Part shown: positions 1 to 5,246 of the stretch, in pieces
How the letters are laid out: every line of letters starts with the position of its first letter
How positions within the stretch are numbered: position 1 is the stretch's first letter
From: JBFIHF01 sp964411125
Lineage (GTDB): Bacteria > Myxococcota_A > Bradymonadia > Bradymonadales > Bradymonadaceae
Reading direction: 5' to 3'
DNA length: 11,527 nt
Assembly (NCBI GenBank): GCA_964411125.1
Contig: CAYPJU010000127.1
Coordinates: 1 to 11,527, forward strand
Notes under the pieces: model-generated
The model's database searches: none
What the model saw: the letters and a program-made list of their open reading frames with translations, nothing else
Told to the model about the DNA's origin: nothing
Made by a program: the position numbers and the translations under genes

Positions 1-47
1 CGTCCTCGCCCGACCCGGCTCCCTTCCGCTGCGAAACAGACGCCAGT

Positions 48-890
48 TCAGAGGCCCAGCGCGACGCCGTAGCTGCCGATCCACGTCCAGGATACCGGCT
101 GCGTGTGCGTGTACATCGACGTCCGCACTCGGATGTAGGTCCCGATGTCGTCGAGCAGGTCGATCTGGACCTCCAGGTCACCGTAGATCGCGAACCCGTT
201 CGTCGCCGCGAAATCCGGGAAGGTCAGAACGTCGGGACCGACCCCGACCGCGAAGTCCCACTCCGAGCTCGGCGCATCCCCCGAGATTGCGACGAACCCG
301 CCCGGGACGACGACCAGGGGGTCGGTCACGCCGTCCTGTGGGCCTTCGAACTCTTCGGGGTTCTGGTTCCCCAACGTCAGGTCGAAGAAGACGAAGTCGG
401 CGATGCCGAAGATGCCGGCCGTGAATCGCAGCGGGTTCGACGCCGGAGCGGCGAGCTCGAAGGTCTGGCCGATTCGCAGGTGAATGGGCTCGAGAAAGGC
501 GGAGTACTGGATCGGCTCGTTCAACGACTCGAAGAGGTTGAACGGCTCGTTGACCCCCAAACCCTGCTGCAACGTGAAGAAGAGGAAGTCGAACCCCGCC
601 ACCAGGATCGGCAGCCGAAGGTCGAAGTAGACGAACCCGGCTTTGTAGCGAAGTCCCGTGTCGAGATAGACGAACGGCTTCCCCTGCCGCGAGTCCACGA
701 GCCCCGAGGTGAGGAAGCCGATCCTCACCGCGAGCCGGTCGCGCGGCGGGGGCTCGGGGACGGGATCGCGAAGGAGTTGAGGGCCTGCCTGGGCCGCCGC
801 CGAGGTCGAGACGACGAGCGAGCACGTCAGCACTGCCGCCGAGAGCGCGCGCTTCCCTGGGACGGACGCGATCCTATCGGCGAGAGTCAT
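48..890 (-). CDS. Exported beta-rich envelope protein, probably outer membrane
   Basis: Encodes 280 residues; I do not recognise the family. Residues 13-35 form a Sec-type signal peptide (basic GKR, hydrophobic core, AQA at 33-35 as a likely cleavage site). A Pro-rich stretch follows (about 40-50). The rest is short amphipathic strands rich in Phe, Tyr, Gly and Leu, such as KAGFVYFDLRLPIL and FAIYGDLEVQIDL, which suggests a small beta-barrel or surface beta protein. The C-terminus ends in GVALGL rather than the aromatic residue typical of BAM-assembled barrels, so the barrel call is tentative. The start is the ATG that overlaps the stop of the upstream sigma-factor gene as ATGA, which implies co-transcription and translational coupling. 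A much longer in-frame extension exists, but it is antisense-like Arg/His-rich sequence running through the sigma gene and is rejected. Confidence 0.7.
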   Translation of the reverse strand: MTLADRIASVPGKRALSAAVLTCSLVVSTSAAAQAGPQLLRDPVPEPPPRDRLAVRIGFLTSGLVDSRQGKPFVYLDTGLRYKAGFVYFDLRLPILVAGFDFLFFTLQQGLGVNEPFNLFESLNEPIQYSAFLEPIHLRIGQTFELAAPASNPLRFTAGIFGIADFVFFDLTLGNQNPEEFEGPQDGVTDPLVVVPGGFVAISGDAPSSEWDFAVGVGPDVLTFPDFAATNGFAIYGDLEVQIDLLDDIGTYIRVRTSMYTHTQPVSWTWIGSYGVALGL

Positions 891-1588
891 TCGTTCGCCA
901 GGAAGTACTCCCGCATGCGCTGGATCGCACGCGTGTTCACCCTGGAGACCCATGATCTCGAGTGCCCGAACGTCTCGGCGATGTCGTCCATCGCCTCGTT
1001 CTCGAAATGATGTCGGATGATGATCTCGCGCTCCTCGTCGTTCAGTACGGCCATCGCAGCATGCAACATTCGCTTCTCGGCCTTTCTTTCCAGGCGTTCG
1101 TGTTGCTTCCCCTCCGTCGGCTCCGTGACCAGGTCGACGTCGGAGTCGTGGAGGAGGTAGATGGTCGCAGCGTCGTCGACGATCGCGGCGACACGATCGA
1201 GCGCATCCGACATCGTGGTCGGTGCCGGCGCGGCTCGCTCCGTGGTGGCGAGGTCCTGCATGTACTGGTCGATCGCCGCTTCTCTGCTCGCTTCCCTTCC
1301 GCGATCGCGCGAGAGCCAACCCTCCTTGCGACACCCGTCGAGGATCGCCCCCCGGACCCGATAGTACGCGAAGCTCGCGAAGACCGCCCCCGCGTCCGGA
1401 TCGTAGCGGTCGTGAGCCTCCAGCAGCCCTTCGTAGCCGTACGCCTCGAGGTCCTCGATCGCGATGCGAATGTGGAGCTGGCGACGAAGCCGGGTGACGA
1501 TCCCCCCCACGAAGGCCTGGAACTCAGTGACGAGCTCCTCGGGCGACATCGCCTTGATACGCCGCGGATCTCGGGTCTGGTCCGACAT
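887..1588 (-). CDS. FliA/sigma-28-like alternative sigma factor
   Basis: Encodes 233 residues, close to the roughly 240 of FliA. Region 2 lies at about 40-95: IEDLEAYGYEGLLEAHDRYD, then FASFAYYRVRGAILDGCRK and EGWLSR. This matches the FliA/WhiG pattern (DL...G..GLl.A..RyDp...FasfA..RiRGA.lD..R...W..R). Region 4 is at about 175-230, with LNDEEREII and a helix-turn-helix around AMDDIAETFGHSRSWVSRV. The middle (about 100-170) is acidic/Ala-rich and lacks a clear region 3, so promoter preference may differ from true FliA. The ATG at 1588 was chosen because homology begins soon after it and a GGAG/AGGGA stretch precedes it; the frame stays open to 1765 but that part looks non-coding. No flagellar or anti-sigma gene is visible. 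The gene overlaps the exported-protein gene by 4 nt, so that protein may belong to its output or control. Confidence 0.88.
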   Translation of the reverse strand: MSDQTRDPRRIKAMSPEELVTEFQAFVGGIVTRLRRQLHIRIAIEDLEAYGYEGLLEAHDRYDPDAGAVFASFAYYRVRGAILDGCRKEGWLSRDRGREASREAAIDQYMQDLATTERAAPAPTTMSDALDRVAAIVDDAATIYLLHDSDVDLVTEPTEGKQHERLERKAEKRMLHAAMAVLNDEEREIIIRHHFENEAMDDIAETFGHSRSWVSRVNTRAIQRMREYFLANE

Positions 1589-1718
1589 CGGGTTCCCTGC
1601 TCCGGAGGAAGGTCGACGATAACCCCGACCGACACGCGACGACAAGAGTTCCCACGACAGCCATCGAGGCGACGGCGAGGCGCGCTGACCGTCGCACCGC
1701 CTCCACTCTGCCGAAAAA

Positions 1719-1752
1719 TTGCGCACTACCCACATTGTCCTACATTTGGACA
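1719..1752 (+). promoter_or_regulatory. Weak promoter with an operator-like inverted repeat over its -10
   Basis: A possible -35 TTGCGC (1719-1724) and -10 TACATT (1741-1746) are separated by 16 nt and lie upstream of the 62-residue gene. The inverted repeat TGTCC-N7-GGACA (1736-1752) has the -10 exactly in its 7-nt centre, as expected for a repressor site. The element sits in the 194-nt gap between this gene and the divergent sigma-factor gene, so it could serve both. The hexamers are poor matches (3/6 and 4/6), so this is a candidate only. Confidence 0.35.
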
Positions 1753-1782
1753 CACAGACGCACACACGTCCCGGAGGCTCTG

Positions 1783-1971
1783 ATGATCATCGCAATCCCG
1801 ACAGCTATCGCCGCCATCTCGGTCCTCGCCCTGTATGCCTACGAGAGCCTGAACTTTCGCGGCAGGGGAGTCGTCGCTCCGACGCGCAGCGGCCGCGATC
1901 CGGAGTTCGCGCGCCTCGGAGAGACCGAGTGGTACGACAGGACGCTCACCAGCACCGAGTGGGCTCGCTGA
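1783..1971 (+). CDS. Small single-span membrane peptide, 62 aa
   Basis: Encodes 62 residues with no family I recognise. Residues 1-19 (MIIAIPTAIAAISVLALYA) form a hydrophobic segment long enough to cross the membrane or act as a signal anchor. The remainder is polar, with RGRGVV, SGRDPEF, ETEWYDR and STEWAR. The two Glu-Trp pairs near the C-terminus stand out in so short a protein. The start is the ATG preceded by GGAGG at 1773-1777 with a 5-nt spacer; an in-frame ATG at 1735 has no ribosome-binding site and would put polar sequence before the membrane segment. It is divergent from the sigma-factor gene. Two perfect hairpins begin immediately after the stop. Function unknown. Confidence 0.6.
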   Translation: MIIAIPTAIAAISVLALYAYESLNFRGRGVVAPTRSGRDPEFARLGETEWYDRTLTSTEWAR

Positions 1972-2055
1972 ACGCTCTCTCCGAGCGTAACGCGGCGTGA
2001 GGCGCCGCGCTCACGGAATAGCGAAGGGCTTTCGAACGCTCTATGGACGAAGCCC
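1972..2055 (+). repeat. Cluster of hairpins after the 62-aa gene
   Basis: The first base after the stop codon opens a perfect hairpin, ACGCTC-TCTCC-GAGCGT (1972-1988). Two bases later comes a second, CGCGGCG-TGAGG-CGCCGCG (1991-2009). A third, imperfect one pairs GGGCTT (2026-2031) with AAGCCC (2050-2055). None is followed by a T-tract, so these are not textbook intrinsic terminators, but they could end transcription with Rho or protect an mRNA 3' end. The 9-mer GAACGCTCT also occurs twice (1970 and 2034). Apart from these and the rpsU promoter candidate, I see nothing in the 201-nt gap before rpsU. Confidence 0.5.
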
Positions 2056-2109
2056 GGAGAGGTGCGCCCGGCGATGCCGCGTGCGCCCGTCCCTACACGT
2101 CGGGGTCGA

Positions 2110-2139
2110 TTGGCGCTACAGGCGCTCCTTTGTTATGGT
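2110..2139 (+). promoter_or_regulatory. rpsU: Candidate rpsU promoter with extended -10
   Basis: TTGGCG (2110-2115) and TATGGT (2134-2139) are 18 nt apart, and TG sits one base before the -10 (TGT-TATGGT), forming an extended -10. A start near 2146 would give a leader of about 27 nt that contains the rpsU Shine-Dalgarno. This is a reasonable sigma-70 type match, but it rests on pattern alone. Confidence 0.4.
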
Positions 2140-2172
2140 CGCCCCGACGCTGACCCAACTTTTGGAGATAGT

Positions 2173-2421
2173 TTGGCGAAAAGACGCAGAAGAAAGAGAG
2201 ACGAGCTAGGCCCCCTCGAAGTCGACGTCGTGGACAACAACGTCGGCCGCGCGATCAATCAGCTCAAGCGGCTGATCGGACGCGAAGGGTTCAACCGAGA
2301 GCTCAAGCGACGCCGCTTCTACGAGAAGCCGAGCATCGCGAAGCGAAAGAAGTCGATCGAGGCCGAGCGCCGACGTCGTAAAGAAGAACGTCGCCGAAAT
2401 CGCGACAGCGGCCCCTTCTGA
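2173..2421 (+). CDS. rpsU: 30S ribosomal protein bS21 (TTG start)
   Basis: Encodes 82 residues of bS21, a small basic protein of the 30S platform that helps mRNA engage the 16S 3' end. The core carries the family pattern: VGRAINQLKRLIGREG (24-39), then the signature RRRFYEKPSIAKRKK (46-60) and a long Arg/Lys/Glu helix to the end. bS21 is usually about 70 residues; the extra length here is a basic N-terminus (MAKRRRRKRDELGPLEV). The start is TTG at 2173, supported by GGAG at 2164-2167 with a 5-nt spacer and by where the basic tail begins. In-frame ATGs at 2062 and 2074 would add unrelated sequence covering the candidate promoter. It is not followed by dnaG-rpoD, its partners in many proteobacteria; a small membrane-protein gene follows after 20 nt. 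Confidence 0.92.
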   Translation: MAKRRRRKRDELGPLEVDVVDNNVGRAINQLKRLIGREGFNRELKRRRFYEKPSIAKRKKSIEAERRRRKEERRRNRDSGPF

Positions 2422-2441
2422 GCCGCACAGAGGCTTCGTCC

Positions 2442-2780
2442 ATGATTCCGAAGAACACTGTTGGCAAAGCGGTATTGATCGGAGGGCTCATCGCCCTCGC
2501 TGCAGCGATTCCGCTCGCATGGGCGTGGTACACCACCCCTTCGTCCGAAACCTCGACGCCCGCGCCGGTGACCAAACGTCCCGCCGCGGCTGCGACGACG
2601 ATCGAAGCCGCGCCGGGTGCCGAGGCCGAGGAGGCCACGCCCAAGCGCAAGGTTCCGAAGACCCGCCTGGACGTCATCGGCACGAAGGTGCCGCTCGACA
2701 ACCTGCGGGGCGAGAACCTCGATCTGAAAGACGGAAAGGACCGTGAAGCTCGTGAGGCTGCGGAAGCAGCCGCCGAGTGA
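2442..2780 (+). CDS. Small N-terminally anchored membrane protein
   Basis: Encodes 112 residues; family not recognised. Residues 9-29 (KAVLIGGLIALAAAIPLAWAW) form one transmembrane or signal-anchor helix. A Ser/Thr/Pro/Ala linker follows (about 31-66), then a basic patch PKRKVPKTR (67-75), a short segment resembling a docking motif (LDVIGTKVPLDNLRGENLDL) and an Ala/Glu-rich, probably helical tail. Such an architecture suits a protein with a periplasmic flexible arm, but no activity can be assigned. The ATG is preceded by AGAGG (2429-2433) with an 8-nt spacer. It starts 20 nt after rpsU on the same strand, so co-transcription is likely. A hairpin lies 7 nt beyond its stop. Confidence 0.65.
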   Translation: MIPKNTVGKAVLIGGLIALAAAIPLAWAWYTTPSSETSTPAPVTKRPAAAATTIEAAPGAEAEEATPKRKVPKTRLDVIGTKVPLDNLRGENLDLKDGKDREAREAAEAAAE

Positions 2781-2787
2781 CCCTCGA

Positions 2788-2823
2788 GCCCGCGACCGGT
2801 CCCCGGTCCGGGCAACTCGTTTT
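2788..2823 (+). terminator. Terminator-like hairpin between convergent genes
   Basis: GCCCG (2788-2792) pairs with CGGGC (2809-2813), and GACCGG (2794-2799) pairs with CCGGTC (2803-2808). This gives an 11-bp stem with one bulged C (2793) and a TCC loop. On the plus strand TTTT follows at 2820-2823, six bases after the stem, so it is a fair but imperfect intrinsic terminator for the plus-strand genes. It also lies just past the stop of the minus-strand DUF4241-like gene and may act in both directions, although no T-tract follows on that strand. Confidence 0.55.
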
Positions 2824-3479
2824 CAGTACATCAAGCCGAACGGCGTGAAGCGATAGTCGAGCACCTCGAAGTCGAGGACGGCCATCGCGACCTCGTCGTC
2901 GCCGTCGAATCCGAAGTAGGTCACGTAGGTGCCTGCGTCGGCGTCGAACGCGACGATGTTCCCGCCGTTGGCGGGATTGACGGGAATGTTGGCGACCGAC
3001 ACGCCTCGGTTCCCGGAGCGTCGCCCCCTGCGAAATTCTCCCTGAATCGCGCGCTCGAGCTCGTCGTCCTCGCCGTAGTGGAGGACGTCGAGCAGGTGAT
3101 GGGCCGTGCGGTCGTCCATCAGCGCGGCGACGTTGGACTGGACGTGAAAACCGTGCCGCTCGTTCCAGCGGGCCGGTTCTTCGCCGCGAAGGTGCGCGAT
3201 TTCCCAGCGGTGCGCGCGGGTCGCCCTGAACTCCACCACGGCGTAGGCGGTCCGCAGGCCGTCTCGCAGGTTCGCGGTGATGGCGAAGACGGGGTAGGAA
3301 CCGGGCTCGACGCGGTGCTCGAAGGGCTCGGTCTCGGGCGCTTCGAGCGGGTCGCACGCCAGCAACCGTCCGGTCGGGAGCACGAGGTCGGCTACTTTGC
3401 GTCGCTCCAGCAGGATCTCGTAGCCGAGCGCCTGCAGATGCTCACCGCCATCGGATAAGTCGAGAGGATTGGGAACCAT
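2823..3479 (-). CDS. DUF4241-like protein
   Basis: Encodes 218 residues. The layout resembles the DUF4241 family: GRLLACDPL (37-45), EPGSYPVFAI (58-67), a strand ending in RWEIAHLRGE (91-100), and near the C-terminus GTYVTYFGFDGDDEVAMAVLDFEVL (in part at 183-206), where the family has a G.Y..Y.G.d..g....v.DF pattern. There is no signal peptide or membrane segment, so it is probably cytoplasmic. The biochemical function of the family is unknown to me. The start is the ATG 5 nt after a near-perfect Shine-Dalgarno (AAGGAGGTGA). A GTG two codons upstream is part of that Shine-Dalgarno and is unlikely to be used. The gene begins 12 nt after tpiA, so the two should share an mRNA, with this one strongly translated in its own right. 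Confidence 0.75.
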   Translation of the reverse strand: MVPNPLDLSDGGEHLQALGYEILLERRKVADLVLPTGRLLACDPLEAPETEPFEHRVEPGSYPVFAITANLRDGLRTAYAVVEFRATRAHRWEIAHLRGEEPARWNERHGFHVQSNVAALMDDRTAHHLLDVLHYGEDDELERAIQGEFRRGRRSGNRGVSVANIPVNPANGGNIVAFDADAGTYVTYFGFDGDDEVAMAVLDFEVLDYRFTPFGLMY

Positions 3480-3491
3480 GGTCACCTCCTT

Positions 3492-4256
3492 TCATGCCGA
3501 CGAGCAGGCACGCACGATCGCGCCGAAGCTCTCTGCCGACAGGCTCGCTCCACCGACGAGCGCCCCGTCGATGTCGGGTTGCTCGATCAGCTCGGCGATG
3601 TTGGCGGGCTTGACGCTCCCGCCGTACTGGATGCGCAGCGCTTGCGCCACGCCCCGATCATACAACGTTTCGACCAGCGATCTTATTTGCTCGTGTACCT
3701 CTTGTGCCTGTTCGGGGCTCGCCGTGCGGCCCGTTCCGATCGCCCAGATCGGCTCGTAAGCGATGGTGACCGAGGCGAGATCGTCGCGGCCGACGTCGGC
3801 GAGCGCGGCGCGCACCTGTCGCTCGACCTTCTCGCGGGTCCCCCCCGACTCGCGCTCGTCGAGCGACTCGCCGACGCAGAGGATCGGCTTGAGCTCGTGG
3901 TTGAGCGCGGACCGCAGCTTCTTGTTGATCAGGGCGTCGTCTTCGCCGAAGTGCTCGCGGCGCTCGCTGTGGCCGAGGATCACGTACTCGCAGTCGAAAT
4001 CGGCCAACATCGTGGGGGAGAGCTCGCCGGTGTAGGCGCCGCTCTCCGCCCAGTGCATGTTCTGTGCGGCGAGCGCGATCCGAGTTCCTCGGACGACGTC
4101 GCTCACCTGCTCGAAGGCGAGCGCGACCGGCGCCACGGCAATGTCGACGTCGTCGATCCCGCGCACCTCGTGGGCGACGCCCTTTGCGAGATCGCGCGCT
4201 TCGTAGCGCGACTTGTTCATCTTCCAGTTTCCGGCGACGAATGGCCTGCGGCTCAT
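3492..4256 (-). CDS. tpiA: Triosephosphate isomerase
   Basis: Encodes 254 residues, the normal length for TIM. It interconverts dihydroxyacetone phosphate and glyceraldehyde 3-phosphate in cytoplasmic glycolysis and gluconeogenesis. All key elements are visible: NWKMN with substrate-binding Lys12, GHSERR with electrophilic His96, the catalytic base Glu168 in AYEPIWAIGTG (166-176) where the mobile loop begins, YGGSVKP (211-217) and the phosphate-binding GGASL (235-239). The ATG at 4256 is the natural start because the NWKMN strand begins eight residues later; a GAGGAA stretch lies upstream. Unlike many bacteria there is no gap or pgk next to it. The DUF4241-like gene follows closely. Its upstream region is rich in short palindromes, but I could not pick a convincing promoter. 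Confidence 0.97.
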   Translation of the reverse strand: MSRRPFVAGNWKMNKSRYEARDLAKGVAHEVRGIDDVDIAVAPVALAFEQVSDVVRGTRIALAAQNMHWAESGAYTGELSPTMLADFDCEYVILGHSERREHFGEDDALINKKLRSALNHELKPILCVGESLDERESGGTREKVERQVRAALADVGRDDLASVTIAYEPIWAIGTGRTASPEQAQEVHEQIRSLVETLYDRGVAQALRIQYGGSVKPANIAELIEQPDIDGALVGGASLSAESFGAIVRACSSA

Positions 4257-4558
4257 GGCGTTGTTCCTCGATCCCTGACCGATCGCGCTCCGACCGTCGT
4301 GACGACGGGCACGGATCCGTGGGCCGGGATTTCGTATGGGGAAGTGATCATCGCGGCCTCATGGCACTCGATGGAGCGTGGGACCAATCCCTGGTCTCGA
4401 TGGGAGAACCCATTCAACAACATGCGGATCCCCCGCACAAGAAGAAGTTCGTCCGGCTGCCGAGGTACGGCGGCGACGTTCGGAAGAACGGCACGGGAGG
4501 CGGTTCGTCGAGGGGCGAAGCGACGTGCGGGCGTCGTCCGATCTGCTATAGTCGCGCC
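4257..4558. other. Divergent intergenic region between tpiA and the lipoprotein gene
   Basis: About 300 nt without a convincing gene. It holds palindromes CCGTCG-TGA-CGACGG (4294-4308) and CACGGATCCGTG (4310-4321), then three short perfect hairpins: GACCA-ATCCC-TGGTC (4382-4396), ATGGG-AGAA-CCCAT (4400-4413) and TGCGG-ATCCC-CCGCA (4423-4437). The lipoprotein promoter lies at its right end. On the minus strand these elements would fall in the tpiA promoter or leader. Plus-strand frames are open here, one with coding-like third positions around 4430-4490, but they lack ribosome-binding sites and recognisable products. Confidence 0.5.
4544..4552 (+). promoter_or_regulatory. Extended -10 promoter placed for a leaderless mRNA
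   Basis: TGC-TATAGT is an extended -10 with a 5/6 match to TATAAT. The hexamer ends six bases before the lipoprotein ATG, so the expected +1 (7 nt past the hexamer) is the A of the start codon at 4559. No Shine-Dalgarno precedes the ATG and no good -35 is seen (CGTGCG at the 17-nt position), as is common for extended -10 promoters. Confidence 0.6.
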
Positions 4559-5212
4559 ATGAGAAACCTCTTCGTCATCGCTGTCATGGGGTTGGCTGGC
4601 TGTTCCGCCCAGGCGGACGCGGTCACGGAGTTGCCTCCCGTGGTGCCGGTGCATCCCGAGCCGATCATCGACCACTCGCACCCGGAGATCGCCCGCTGCG
4701 TCGCGGAGGCGTACCGCAAATCGGGGGAGACCGAGCGGACCGACGGCATCGTCTCCGTCGACCGCACGGGGCTCGCGCCGCGCTACAGCTCATCCCCCGA
4801 GCTGCCGGGGCTGACCGCGTGCATCGAAGGGCTGCAGGCCGAGTTTCCCGGCTCGGTCACGTTTCGCGTCGGCCCGGACGGCGAGACCCTCAGGGTGGGG
4901 CAGGTCCCCAAGTTCGAGGAAGGGGAGGAGTTCGTCCCGACCAAGTACTTCGGCGGCAATTTCGCCGCGTGCGTCTCGAAACAGCCCGACCTTCGCACGC
5001 CGCAATCGGGGGGAATGCTCGCGCGGATCCACCTCGACGACCAGGGTATCACCCGCAAGATCGAGGTCGTGGCGGTGACGATCCAGTTCGACGCCGACGC
5101 GCTGCGATGCGTTCGCGAAGAGATGCTCGAGGCCGAACGAGCCGAGCCGGTCAACGGCGCCGTCGTCGTCAATTACCGCGGACACATGAGCGTTCGCCCT
5201 CGGCCCGAATGA
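4559..5212 (+). CDS. Lipoprotein with two repeated Cys-paired domains
   Basis: Encodes 217 residues. The N-terminus MRNLFVIAVMGLAGCSA is a lipoprotein signal with lipobox LAGC and acylated Cys15; Ser at +2 suggests outer-membrane sorting. A His/Pro-rich linker (about 24-42) follows. The mature part seems to hold two related units: one with Cys47 and Cys88 (HPEIARCVAEAY...LTACIEGLQ) and one with Cys138 and Cys184 (FAACVSKQ...ALRCVREEML). Each has a beta stretch between its cysteines (GIVSVDRTGLAPR; ARIHLDDQGITRKIEV) and a strand after them. The pattern recalls the C-terminal domain of myxobacterial AgmX/PglI and TonB-C-like folds, but this is only a resemblance. Each Cys pair may form a disulfide. 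The ATG has no Shine-Dalgarno and sits at the predicted transcription start. The amidohydrolase gene follows after 34 nt. Confidence 0.75.
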   Translation: MRNLFVIAVMGLAGCSAQADAVTELPPVVPVHPEPIIDHSHPEIARCVAEAYRKSGETERTDGIVSVDRTGLAPRYSSSPELPGLTACIEGLQAEFPGSVTFRVGPDGETLRVGQVPKFEEGEEFVPTKYFGGNFAACVSKQPDLRTPQSGGMLARIHLDDQGITRKIEVVAVTIQFDADALRCVREEMLEAERAEPVNGAVVVNYRGHMSVRPRPE

Positions 5213-5246
5213 CGGGCTCCGACGTCCCTCTCGAGGACCTGCGACC

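Noticed and set aside
887..1765. Longer sigma factor starting at 1765
   Set aside because: The extra 59 residues have no homology and cross the probable divergent promoter; the ATG at 1588 fits the family length.
4361..4562. Small plus-strand genes upstream of the lipoprotein: ATG at 4371 with a stop overlapping the lipoprotein ATG as ATGA, or an in-frame extension from 4361
   Set aside because: No ribosome-binding site, no recognisable product, and both span the strong extended -10. The lipoprotein signal peptide fixes the start at 4559.
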